Source of the DNA: Asterias amurensis
Lineage: Eukaryota; Echinodermata; Asteroidea; Forcipulatida; Asteriidae
Length of the DNA stretch: 64,000 nucleotides
NCBI RefSeq assembly: GCF_032118995.1
Contig: NC_092657.1
Coordinates: 679,891-743,890 of the forward strand
Direction: 5' to 3'
Part shown: piece by piece, positions 30,764 to 41,339 of the stretch
How the letters are laid out: the number at the start of each line of letters is the position of its first letter
Numbering within the stretch: the first letter of the stretch is position 1
Program-made: the position numbers and the translations under genes
The notes under the pieces: model-generated
What the model was told of the DNA's origin: nothing
The model's database searches: none
The model's input: the letters and a program-made list of their open reading frames with translations, nothing else

Positions 30764-30925
30764 CAGAGGTCGATTTTACAAAGAGTAAGGACTCGTCTTA
30801 TCTTAGGAAGAGAAACTCGTCTTAACTTAGGATTAATCTTAAGGTCTGCATGCTACAGTGCAGGGTTGGGACTCGTCCTAAGTCCTAAGATTAGTCTTAA
30901 GTTAGGAAGAGTTTTGTGAAATTGA
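30764..30925. mobile_element. Fold-back element (CCTAACTTAGGACTAG family), diverged
   Basis: GTCGATTTTACAAAGAGTAA and the complement of TTTGTGAAATTGACGG bound repeats of CTTAACTTAGGA. Confidence 0.65.
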
Positions 30926-31310
30926 CGGCAGGCTTTGTAATAACCCATAGCAACCACCCACAGCAATTACTGTAGTGCCCTGTGATTTTGCCGTGGTGCC
31001 CTTTACAAGGTTCCAGTACAAATTTTCCTCACAGATGTGCCCCCTACTAGAGGAGAATTACTGTGCCCCTTCAAGAACAAAATTCAAGGCATGCTATGCA
31101 GTATTTTTGGGGAAGTAGAGCGAAGAACTTTACATCTGAAGAAAATAACAGCCACTTTTGTTTCACCAGGCAGACACAAACATGTCGAATAAAAGTCCAC
31201 ATTTTGTATCCATCCCTGCAATTCTGGCAATTCCGACACACTTGCAAGATTTTCACATTATTTTCACATGACCAACTAGTCCAAACCAAGCCAACAACGC
31301 CTTATGACCG

Positions 31311-31574
31311 CTAAGAAAGGGTAGTTGAGCATTTATAGTCGACCCAACAGCCGCGATGGTCGATTAAAATTTGTATCTTGCTCTTATGGTTCTTAGTTAT
31401 TGTCACATGAGCCATGGTTGAAGACACATTAAATGTTCCTGATGGATTGTACGCTCTAGCAACGGTTGTCATGACCAGAATAAGATGCTGAATGCCATGG
31501 CAACGCAACAGACGGCAATATAGGGACTCTTCCTCTCTCCGATTCTTGCACACTTCCAGAAGATTCCTAAGAAG
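31311..31574 (-). CDS. Candidate terminal exon, unknown product
   Basis: On the minus strand, a strong acceptor (TTCTTATTTTTCAG) is followed by 87 codons: [40 protein letters not shown], then [18 protein letters not shown] and [16 protein letters not shown] before TAG. The sequence looks like real protein (charged helix, then a mixed beta-like region), but I do not recognise it. The possible upstream piece near 32588 (DLEHYPPDDLPKNEEIF) does not join in phase. It may be the end of a minus-strand gene starting near 33 kb. Confidence 0.35.
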   Translation of the reverse strand, partial: LLRNLLEVCKNRREEESLYCRLLRCHGIQHLILVMTTVARAYNPSGTFNVSSTMAHVTITKNHKSKIQILIDHRGCWVDYKCSTTLS

Positions 31575-31879
31575 CTGAAAAATAAGAACAGACGGAAAAC
31601 GGTCAAGAAAATAATAATAATAAAGCAGGACTAAATACCAAGAAAAGTATTTGGCAAAAACTTCATGAAAACTTATGTTTTTTGTTTTTTTAAGATGATC
31701 TTCCCGTCAAGGGAACTCGGCAGCTTCCCGTAGAGGATATAAACACCAGGCTGGCAAATGCCAATCTCTCTCATACAAACATCGGTTTCACGTCTTGTCT
31801 TTGATTATAAAAAGCGCAAATCGAGAAATTGTGAATCAGTAACTAAAAGACAATTCTTATTGTAGTCATTAGTGAAATA

Positions 31880-32290
31880 AGCAATTAGCTTGGGGGATTC
31901 GTATCCACAACCTTGTGGTTGCAAGTCCTGCAGTCTAACCACTGAACTACAGTTAGCTTGGGGATTCGAACCCACAACTTTGTGATTGCAAGTCCTGCAG
32001 TCTAACCACTGAACTACATTTAGCTTTGGGATTCGAACCCACAACCTTGTGTTGCAAGTCCTGAAGTCTAACCACTGAACCAGTTAGCTTGGTAGGATTC
32101 GAACCCACAACCTTGTGATTGCAAGTCCTGCAGTCTTACCAGTGGACCACAGTTAGCTTGGTAGGATTCGAACCCACAACTGTGTGATTGCAAGTCCTGC
32201 AGTCTAACCACTGGACCACAGTTAGCTTAGTAGGATTCGAACCCACAACCTTGCGATTGCAAGTCCTGCTTTCTAACCACTGGACAGACT
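31880..32290 (-). repeat. Tandem tRNA-like units, about six copies of 64-69 bp
   Basis: Each unit, read on the minus strand, has GTCCAGTGGTTAGACTGCAG, GACTTGCAATCACAAGG and TGTGGGTTCGAATCCTACC: an A-box-like and a B-box sequence in the usual spacing. No aminoacyl stem can be formed from neighbouring units, so these are SINE-type fragments and not tRNA genes. Single relatives lie near 29195, 50045, 54195 and 55510. Confidence 0.75.
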
Positions 32291-32299
32291 CACCCTTCT

Positions 32300-33490
32300 T
32301 TGTTTTTGTCCAGTAGACGTGGCGCTAGTCCTCTAATGTAAGCACACGTACAGATCAAGAGTAATACAACACTCAGAAGACTCTGGAAGTTGAATAAGGC
32401 AGACTACGGAAAAGAGGGAACAAATAAGATAAACTGACAGAGTCATAAGACAAGTTATTTGTGGCAATGCAAATATTCAATGAACTTTCTGTGAGTGTGA
32501 CAATGAGCTGAATGTTACATAAAATTAAGTTAAATATCTCTTCATTCTTCGGTAAATCATCCGGTGGATAGTGTTCCAGATCCTGCAATCACACTTTCAC
32601 TCATTTTTATTACCAAAAGCCTATAAAAAGAGAATATCTCATTAATCTCATTTGGGGTTGAATAATAATTAGATATAATTTATTTCAGAAATAGCGAATC
32701 GTCAAGATAAGAACCAAATTCAATAATTCAAACAAATGAAAACAAAGTGGTGGCAGGAAACCAAAAGTAGGAATCAATACCAAGCAAAAGCTTCAAGTCT
32801 GAGGTGGTATTAAACTGAAGGCAGCAGGGAAAGAAACCACTGGGCCAAACTGCAAATCCACTTTTGCGCTTTATAAAATAAATGCTCAATGTATTGTAAA
32901 TAACACTAACAGCATTCAAGTTCGTCCGCAAACTGGACAACTCAACTTCATCAATTTCGCCCAGCCCGCAAACTCAATATAACAAAACAAAACAACTTGT
33001 TATTCGACTCACCATTGTCACTGTAGTCACAAAATCAACTTTATTCGTAAAACATCCACGAAATAACTCTAAATCATTCCTATAAAAATCTGTCGATTGC
33101 GCAGATTTCTGACATAAAAAATATCCACGTCTCACCTGACCGTGTATTGTGATATGAGGGCGTGCTTCACCCTTACCGTTATAAATAAATAATTTATTAA
33201 AATAATCACTATAACGTCACAAGAGGGCGCTCTTCACCCTCGCCGTTATAAATAAACAATCTTTATCTCTCTGTGCGTGCGATACCCTATCGCAAATTGA
33301 TGTAAGCTGTTTCTGTGTTAGTATTGATTTATGTAAATGTCTGGCACTTTGATAGCTCCGCCTTACACCATTTTTTATATAATCCTATTGATTAAATGCT
33401 GTAATATATATCGCAGAAACAAAATCTGCATACCGATTTGGTTTTGTCGATTCGCATTCCCATCTCATTGGCATTGCGCATGTTGCGTGG
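32300..33490. other. Region without recognisable gene
   Basis: AT-rich sequence with a short duplication (GGGCG.GCTTCACCCT near 33165 and 33225). A minus-strand frame at 32588-32373 starts after an acceptor but lacks a good donor. Confidence 0.4.
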
Positions 33491-33599
33491 TAGAACTTAG
33501 AAATAGAAGTGTTTGATTGCGAGCGAGTAATTTTACAAACCGGTGTTTTTCCTCCATCATTTTATTGGATTTCTCTTTTTAATTTCAACCGTCCCTGCC

Positions 33600-33880
33600 G
33601 TGCTTGCTGAACTGCATGCTGTACCATCCCACATTCGACCCTCGGTGTTTGCTAAGTGTGGCAGCTGGATTGTTTAGCGGGTAGTGCTGTACATGTTGTG
33701 TAGCTGGCCGAGAGACTGGACGACCAACTGTTGCTTCTCTGGAGGAATTCGTCAGTCGAGTTGCTTGTTGGAGGCAGAGGCTTAGTTGGAGTAAAATTTC
33801 ACTGGATTTCTCAGGTAAGAAAAAAATTCAGTGGTTTTGGAGGGATAAATTGGTGGCGACGTCCGGAAGATTATCCGAGG
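33600..33880 (+). other. Possible non-coding first exon(s)
   Basis: A locally GC-richer stretch ends in two good donors, TCAG/GTAAGA at 33815 and CGAG/GTGAGT at 33880. This suggests a transcription start region of a plus-strand gene whose coding exons may include 40182-40260. There is no direct promoter evidence. Confidence 0.25.
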
Positions 33881-34145
33881 TGAGTTTTGCTTGTGGTAGT
33901 GGTGAGTTTATAGAGCAAGGACAGTGATTGTTCCTTACACTCTATGATTTTATGAAGGAAATGGTGAGCAGAGCTCCAGTTGCGAGGAGAGAGGAGGGTT
34001 ACATTATCGCAACTATTGACTAAGCAGAGCTCATGACCATTGACCATGTATGTGGTGACTAGTGTCATGAACTGCAAGTGTATGTTTTCGTTAGTCAATC
34101 TTCTTTTTGAAAGCTTGATGTTGTAGTACAATTGTAAAAGTTTCT

Positions 34146-34386
34146 GTATAGTGCCACCACTTTTTCAAAACTCAATGTGATATCCCTTTTTTTGTAAAAA
34201 TGTGTGAAAAAGTTGTGGAACCATACGGAAAGTTATCCTCCAAAAATCCAATGTTCTGACGGCATTTAAAAAATGTCTGCATCCTGCCACCACTTTTCCA
34301 TTCGTTGAAATAAACTAGTATCTTATTTACTCAAATGAGTTATTCAATAAAAATGAGTGAAAAAGTGGTGGCAAAATATGGAAATC
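34146..34386. mobile_element. Two adjacent fold-back elements (GTGGTGGC family)
   Basis: Units at 34146-34240 and 34262-34386, each with GCCACCACTTTT and the complement of AAAAAGTGGTGGC, relatives of 8083-8213. A half-copy of the GTTGCGATAAC mini-element precedes them (33992-34012). Confidence 0.65.
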
Positions 34387-34504
34387 ATTCTGGCATAATA
34401 CTAATAAACCCAGTCACTAATAAAGTAATAATATAAATAATATGGCTATCAAATATCAAAGCGCTGAACAACAAAACAAGAACAATGCGAGGAAACAAGA
34501 AAAG

Positions 34505-34625
34505 ACGAAAAACACAAAGGTTTGCAGGTAGCACCATGTGAAAATCTCTTTTATTAAGAGTGGTGTGTTTCTGAGAAGAACAGAGGGTTGACAACTCAAC
34601 ATTTCGATCAGTTCGGCTATCTATC
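34505..34625 (-). mobile_element. Penelope-like 3' tail fragment
   Basis: Minus-strand tail of the same general type as 27316-27606: GTTTGCAGGTAGCACCATGT and CATTTCGATCAG. It belongs to the subfamily also seen at 49231-49362. Confidence 0.55.
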
Positions 34626-34733
34626 TATCTTCCAATAAAGTACATCCTTCCAGAGGAGTATAGTCGTACTGTGGTGCAAAAGTGTTTGGTCACGGGAACA
34701 AATATATTTAAAAAAATGTGCTACAGACTGATG

Positions 34734-35121
34734 TCAAGGTGCAAGTAAAAAGATGTCTGTGTGGTAGACTATCGGAGGGTGAGTGGGTTCAGGCGGCTCC
34801 GGAAGACCTCCAGAGACTGAGGTGAAACCACGGTGGCTACGGTAGGGTGTTCCAGATACAGATGACACTTGGGAAGAAACTATGCTGGTATGAGAGTATT
34901 CTACAATGCTGTTGTGTGAATTGTAGAAGGTGGCCTCTGGTAGTCTGATTTGATGAAGATGGGTGTAAATAGGGTGGTGCGGCTGGGATGGCAACAAGAC
35001 CGTGCACAATCCTATACAGCATGATGACTTTACTTTTGGCCCGGCGTTCGTGAAGAGATTGCCATTGGAGGTTATTCAGCATCTGTGTGACACTGTTCTT
35101 TTGGTCGTAGTCAGCCATCAC
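34734..35121 (-). pseudogene. LINE reverse transcriptase C-terminal fragment
   Basis: Minus-strand frames read VTQMLNNLQWQSLHERRAKS, VIMLYRIVHGLVAIPA, then SFFPSVICIWNTLP with a frameshift into YRSHRGFTSVSGGL. This is the typical end of non-LTR retrotransposon polymerases. 5'-truncated and frameshifted. Confidence 0.8.
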
Positions 35122-35129
35122 AAATTGAG

Positions 35130-35740
35130 CTTCAGGAGAATGCTCTCTAGGTACTGCTTAAGTACTGTCTTGGAGATTAACTGGCAATTGGGCTTGGCTG
35201 AATGGTGCTCAAAGGCAGGAACATTAATAGGATTAAGCTGGGCTTAGGGCTTAGCTCGATGAAGCGTGTATTGCGTGTATGACTAGAGACTCTAGTTAGC
35301 CTTGAGGTTGCATGCTGTTGTGAAGTAGTGTTTATCAATATATTTTTGCAGTTGTACTTTCTTCTTCTTCTTCCTTTCTATTGCTGCTTCATTATTGAAG
35401 ATTACTGCACTGCCTTTCCTCGGCTTCACAAGACCCTGGTTCAAATCCAATAGGGAAGGGGGCGGGGCACTTTGTCAAGTTGTCGATTGTGTTTCAAGAT
35501 TTTTTAAGGGAACATGTTTTCAATTGGAGCAGTTTTTTTTAAAACAAACCAGCTGTTTGATTCTTAAGTTATGGGGGGTAATTTTCTTTTTACAAATTGC
35601 CCTCACCTTGTGAAGTTCAAATTCCAGAGATGAAATACCACAAAATACTTTTACAGATTACATTTGGAAAACAAAAAATATAAGTTTCCTTTGTAAAGTA
35701 CAAGAAAGTTTTTTTCTTTCATTTCTGTAATTTGGTTACT
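35130..35740. other. Region without recognisable gene
   Basis: Low-complexity T-rich stretches (CTTCTTCTTCTTCC near 35362) and no supported exon. Confidence 0.4.
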
Positions 35741-36089
35741 TTTTGTAACACAAAACACAATGTCCACAGATGTACATTAAACTTACACCGTTTGAAGATA
35801 ATGATAGTAGAAAGCATACCTTGAAATATTAGTTTCTGAGGTGCTGTAGTTTTTGAGAAATGAGTAAAACCAACAATGTCATGAAAATACGTTTTTACAT
35901 GCTGAAATTTTTTTCATCTCATGATCACTGAGACGAAAGTTATTTCCATGACATTGTTTTACTCATTTCTCAAAAACTACAGCACCTCGGTAAGTAATAT
36001 TTTCAGAGAAGCTTTCTACTATCATTGTCTTCAAACTGTGTAAGTTTAATGTAAATCTGTGGACATTGTGTTTTTTGTCCTACAAAAAG
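35741..36089. mobile_element. Long fold-back element (TACAGCACCT family)
   Basis: About 150-bp arms: AATGTCCACAGATGTACATT and GAGGTGCTGTAGTTTTTGAG are mirrored at the right by CTCAAAAACTACAGCACCTC and the complement of the first. A diverged copy lies at 48873-49213. Confidence 0.75.
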
Positions 36090-37100
36090 TATAGCCCTTT
36101 AATATGATAGGGAAAAACTGTTTGTATTTAGGCCCTAATACATTACATTACTGCATTTACAATACAGTGCAAAGCAGTAATAAAACTGTGTTTGTTTTGT
36201 AAAAATTGTGTTTGTGATCTGACATGCTAAATCATCGCCCTACACAATGCATAGACATGTTGACTATTCGTGTGGGGGGGGGGGGTTCTGTTTGTTGTCT
36301 TGTACAAAATATTGTAAATTGTGTGTTTATCATATAATGGTAAGGTTTTGTCAATTTACTAGTAGCATTCTTATATTAGCAATTGAGACTACAAAATTAA
36401 TCATTCATAACAATTCGTTTCAATTCAAATTTAAACCATGTCCTTGGGAGTGAATTTTTGACACCAGCACCTACACAGAACAACATGTAGGCCTAAGCCT
36501 CTTAATTTTAATTGTAAAGAATAAAACTAAAGAGCTAACTCTTTATTAAATGAAGTAGGCTATAAAAAATAACAATATAAAATGATTTGCTCTAAACTAA
36601 ATTTAGTGTTTTAAATCTGTTTGACAAAAAATAAACCTGTGCAGTTTATGTAATGAAAGCTCCATAAGGGTCAAAGGTTAAACTTGACAAACCAAGTATA
36701 CAAGAGATGCCAACTCTCCCTGGTAGAAAATTCTGATAAACAAACAAACAAACAAACAAACCAAAAAGACGGTAGCTAAGAGATTCGGCTTCCAAGAAAA
36801 TAATCAAATTTGAAATAGCGAGTTCAACTTTCAACCCCCAACCTGACACCCAATCAATCAGTCATATCAGTTGACATTTTAAACAATGTAGGATTCTGTG
36901 AATGCACGTGCGCACCCAGCCTAATAGCGACAGATGTCACTGACAGACAGACAAAAAATCAAGGACCAATTTGGTTTGGTATTAAAAGTTATACATGTAC
37001 CACAGAAGGTGGTGGAACAATGCACAAATTGCAACTCTGCGTGCCTGGGAAATGAGTAGGCTACTAATCATATGTAATTCGTGCCCATTGTCGGCTGCTA
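36090..37100. other. Region without recognisable gene
   Basis: AT-rich; G run at 36273-36285, AAAC microsatellite at 36740-36760. No exon seen. Confidence 0.4.
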
Positions 37101-37102
37101 TA

Positions 37103-37860
37103 AAATCACAACAAGTAGCTGAGCAAAAACAAAACTATGCTTACCAGATTAAGATTACCAGCCAAACTACCATGTCACAAGTACAATTTTTGGCTGGTAT
37201 CCTACTCATTTTTTCTGCCTGGGAATTATGTCCTAATCATAATAAGAACTTGTTTTCAAAAAGCTTTGGAAGCATTTAATTGAAAAACTAAATTATGCCT
37301 ACCAGAATAAGGTTACCAACGAAATAACCATGTCACAAGTACAATCTTTGGCTGGTATCCTACTCATTTATGCCTGGGAATTGGGTCCTAATCATAATAA
37401 GAACTTGTTTTCAAAAAGTAGCTTTGGAAGCATTTAATTGAAAAACTAAATTATGCTTACCCGAATAAGGTTACCAACGAAATAACCATGTCACAAGTAC
37501 AATCTTTGGCTGGTATCCTACTCATTTATGCCTGGGAATTGGGTCCTAATCATAAGAAGAACTTGTTTTCAAAAAGTAGCTTTGGAAGCATTTAATTGAA
37601 AAACTAAGTTATGCTTACCCGAATAAGGTTACCAACGAAATAACCATGTCACAAGTACAATCTTTGGCTGGTATCCTACTCATTTATGTCTGGGAATTTG
37701 GTTCTCGATGTAATCATGTAATTAGGGCCTAGTTTACAAAAAAGTATTATAAAAGCATTAAACAAAATTATGCTTACCATAATGAGGTTACCAGCCAGAC
37801 TACCATGTCACAAGTACAATTTGTGACTGGTATGCTAGGCCCAGTTTCCATAGAGCTGTT
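37103..37860 (+). repeat. Tandem repeat of about 158 bp, 4-5 copies
   Basis: Units contain AAGCATTTAATTGAAAAAC, CATGTCACAAGTACAATC and TTGGCTGGTATCCTACTCAT. Outer copies are more diverged than the three central ones. Confidence 0.85.
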
Positions 37861-38214
37861 TTAGTGTGTGCCCCTTTAAAAGATATTTATTTACGCCCAT
37901 GCAAAATAAAATTGACATTTGTTTCTGTTTGTTGAGAAAATACATTAGCATTGTGAAGGTCGCAGTTTTATTTGTTAAAACTGCCTGCATTTTCATCCAT
38001 GTTTTGAATAAGTTTCATCAAAGCAAATTTCCTGAATCAATTGACACAATTTAACCAACAAACATTAACTTAAAAGTCTGCCCTGTGTAAATAATGTCTT
38101 CTTAATTGCTAATTAAATCAGTAAGCTAGAATATAAAGGGTGAAACTACCAAACAATGTGATGCCACATCGCTGACTTACATCTCTACGACATCTGTGTA
38201 CTGCGGGGCTGTAT

Positions 38215-38365
38215 GCTTCGTTTTTGAAAGGGCAAGGGCACCAAGGCATTTTCTTTTTGGTAAAGGGCACCCTATGATGAAATTGCAAATTTCTACTGGA
38301 GCATTTCAAGGGCACCAAGGCAATTACTAGGGGACACGGAGGCAATCGTCTTCGTTGCCTCCGTG
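38215..38365 (+). repeat. Dispersed GGGCACCAAGGCA repeat
   Basis: GGGCAAGGGCACCAAGGCAT then TTTCAAGGGCACCAAGGCAA and a GGAGGCAATCGTC segment; sister of 10320-10590. Confidence 0.65.
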
Positions 38366-38907
38366 AAGTATCAGGCCTACTATTGTACAAAATACAAATT
38401 TGTTTAAAGGGAAAGTATTATACGTTTTGTAATCACTCTTAAAATATTCATTTGGGTTTTTACCCATAGTGTATATGGTGACTGTTAGCACTGTATACTC
38501 AGTACTTACTCAAGTTCTGTGAAAAAAATCACAGGCGTTCTACTCTAGTGGAATTCAAACCCAAGACCTTTGCAATTCAACAAATTCTAACAACTCTTAA
38601 AATGAATAGCAATAAAAGCCTTTGGTTGGAAGGCTACAGCAGCAATGGTGAGAATAATTAGTTGAGAAATGGAATGTTCTATTCAACGAGGCAAGCCAAG
38701 TTGAATGGAACATCCAATCGTTTGATGAATGAAAATATTCTCTCCATTGCATGAATGTATAGGATTCATTAGGCTGCCGATATAGTGGCTAATTCTATAG
38801 CGCTCCCTATCAATGATTTAGCGACGCTTAATGAGCTTGAACATTCAGTATTTTTCTTGCAAGGTATACCATATAGACAGAGCTTCGTTGTTGATTGAAG
38901 TATGAAC
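38366..38907. other. Region without recognisable gene
   Basis: AT-rich, including an inverted pair around GAATGTTCTATTCAACG / TTGAATGGAACATCC (38670-38715). No exon seen. Confidence 0.4.
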
Positions 38908-39284
38908 TTAAAGGCAGTGGTAATTACTCAAAATAATTAATGTCTTAAAACCTCACTTGGTAACGAGTAATGGGGAGAGGTTGATAGTACAAAACATTGT
39001 CAGAAACGGCTCCCTCTGAAGTGACGTAGTTTTCGAGAAAGAAGTAATTTTCCACGAATTTGATTTCGAGACCTCAAGTTTAGAATTTGAGGTCTTGAAA
39101 TCAAGCATTTAAAAGCACACAACTTCGTGTGACAAGGGTGTTTTGTTCTTTCATAGTTATGTCTCATAACTCCCACAACCAACTGAGCTCAAATTTTCAC
39201 AGGTTTGTTATTTTATGCATGTTGAGATACACCAAGTGAGAAGACTGGTCTTTGACAGTTACCAATAGTGTCCAGTGTCTTTAA
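38908..39284 (+). mobile_element. TTAA-flanked fold-back family A
   Basis: TTAAAGGCAGTGGTAATTAC at the left (with a short internal deletion) and ATAGTGTCCAGTGTCTTTAA at the right. Confidence 0.78.
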
Positions 39285-39734
39285 AGCCATTGGTTCTATG
39301 TGTTGTGTTAAGCATGTAAAAGAACCAAGTGCACTTTAAATCGAAAAAGAGAAGTGGTTCACCCCGGTGTTCCTGGCTGTAGCTACTAAATGCGCCATAG
39401 CACCTTTCAAAATAAAAAATAAAAAATAAAAAATGCATGTTGATTAATATTCCCTTAATCAAATTACAAGCATCCACATTATGTACAAACTTTGTTGATA
39501 TAAATATATGTACTTTACAGTACAGATATACATTTGTTTTTATATTAAGTATTATTATGTAGAGTGTGGAAACATATCATTCATGATGTCTCGTTGTTTG
39601 TAACATGTGTCTACCGCCAGCAAATTCTTCAGTAATATTTAATTACATTGACACCGAGGTACCTGGGATTATGCTGGGAATACAAATTGAAAGTGTACCA
39701 GCATGTCTAGGATTCATTAGAAGTTGATACACTG

Positions 39735-40114
39735 CTTAAAGGCAGTGGACACTATTGGTAATTGTCAAAGACCAGTGTTCTCACTTGGTGTATCTGATAA
39801 TATGCATACAATAACAAACCTGTGAAAATTTGAGCTCAGTTGGTCGTCGAAGTTGCGAGATAATAATGAAAGAAAAAACACCTGTTACACGAAGTTGTGT
39901 GCTTTCAGATGCTTGATTTCGAGACCTCAAAAATTAATTCTGAGGTCTCGTAATAAAATTCGTGGAAAATTGCTTCTTTCTCAAAAACTATGTTACTTCA
40001 GAAGGAGCCGTTTCTCACAATGTGTTATACTATCAACAGCTCCCCATTACTCATTACCAAGTAAGGTGCTAATAATTATTTTGAGTAATTACCAATGGTG
40101 TCCACTGCCGTTAA
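39735..40114 (-). mobile_element. TTAA-flanked fold-back family A
   Basis: TTAAAGGCAGTGGACACTAT at the left, GTGTCCACTGCCGTTAA at the right; opposite internal orientation to the copy at 38908. Confidence 0.8.
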
Positions 40115-40181
40115 AATTAGGAAATTATTTTTAATAAAATTTACAATAAATTTTTCAAATCTTGATATTTGTTTATTGCAG

Positions 40182-40260
40182 GTGATGAAGTTCTAGAGTC
40201 TAGGCAAGATGTGACAGAGATGACTGGATCTGAAATATTGAAGATTTTAAGTAAATTATG
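40182..40260 (+). CDS. Candidate exon, unknown product
   Basis: A 79-nt exon with strong sites (GTTTATTGCAG acceptor, ATG/GTAAGT donor). One frame is open: DEVLESRQDVTEMTGSEILK, then ILSKL. It contains an in-frame ATG (MTGSEILKILSKL). It needs two bases after its last codon; the exon at 43527 supplies them in phase. It also fits in phase after the alternative MTHFSD donor at 29691. Product not recognised. Confidence 0.45.
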
Positions 40261-40314
40261 GTAAGTTGAAACAATTGAACAAATTGTTAAATTTGACATG
40301 CCTGATTCATTTAT

Positions 40315-40707
40315 TTAAAGGAACACGTTGCCTTGGATCGGTCGAGTTGGTCTTTGGAAGGTGTTTGAAACCGTTTGTTAGCAAATGAAGATGGTTATAG
40401 AAAGATATTTTAAAAGTAGAATACAATGATCCACACAAATGTGCCTCTAAATTGCATGGTTTTCCTTTTACTTTGCGAACTAACACGGTCGGCCATTTAT
40501 TGGAGTAAAAAAATTGACTCCCATGAATGGCCGACCATGTTAGTCTACGAGGTAAAAGGAAAACCACGTAATTATCGAGTGATACTTGTGTGGATCATTA
40601 TATTCTACTTTTAAAATATCTCTCTAATCATATGCATTTTATAACAAACGGTTACAAACGCTTTTCAAAGACCAACTCGACCGATCCAAGGCAACGTGTT
40701 CCTTTAA
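40315..40707. mobile_element. TTAA-flanked fold-back family B
   Basis: TTAAAGGAACACGTTGCCTT and its mirror at the two ends; inner palindrome around ACACGGTCGGCCATTTAT. Lies 55 bases after the candidate exon. Confidence 0.82.
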
Positions 40708-40891
40708 AGTCATGGAAGTAGCTGGTTCTCTCATTAAAGCAACACAATTGCATATAAAGCTGAACACCAACCAAAGTGTTTCAACGTTATTGTTAATTCA
40801 AAGCACATGTTGTCTGGTTTATAAAAACATGCATAAATAATAAGTTTGTATCAATGTGTCATAGACTGCTATTTATGCCATTTACTGTCCT

Positions 40892-41046
40892 GGGGTGGAT
40901 TTCACAAAGGTAGTCCTAACTTAGGACTAGTCCTAGGCAATGCTAAGAGATAGGACCAGTCCTAAGTTAGGATGGGTTACTGGTCCTATCTCTTAGCATT
41001 GCCTAGGACTAGTCCTAAGTTAGGACTACCTTTGTGAAATCCACCC
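40892..41046. mobile_element. Fold-back element (CCTAACTTAGGACTAG family)
   Basis: Almost identical to 24872-25044, including GGGGTGGATTTCACAAAGG at both ends. Confidence 0.8.
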
Positions 41047-41059
41047 CTGATATTTCATC

Positions 41060-41335
41060 TTTGAGAGGGCAAGGCCCTTTTATATTTTGCAAAGGGCACT
41101 TCCATCAGAAAACCGTAGCAAACTTTTGAAGGGGCCAAGACCAGGGCAACAGGAGGCTTATACTAAGTCAGGCATGGCATTTCATATTTGAAAGGGCAAG
41201 GCCCTTTTCATTTTGCAAAGGGCCATTCCATTGTAAAAGTGGAAAGGCTATTATACACTTTTGAAAGGGGGGGGGGGCACCAATGCCAAGACGGGGGCAA
41301 GAGAGGCCATTGCCTCCATGTAATTCTAGACCTGC
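41060..41335 (+). repeat. Dispersed GGGCACC repeat, two partial copies
   Basis: Two units with GAAAGGGCAAGGCCCTTTT and CAAAGGGCA; the second includes a G run and GGGCACCAATGCC. Confidence 0.55.
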
Positions 41336-41339
41336 TTGA

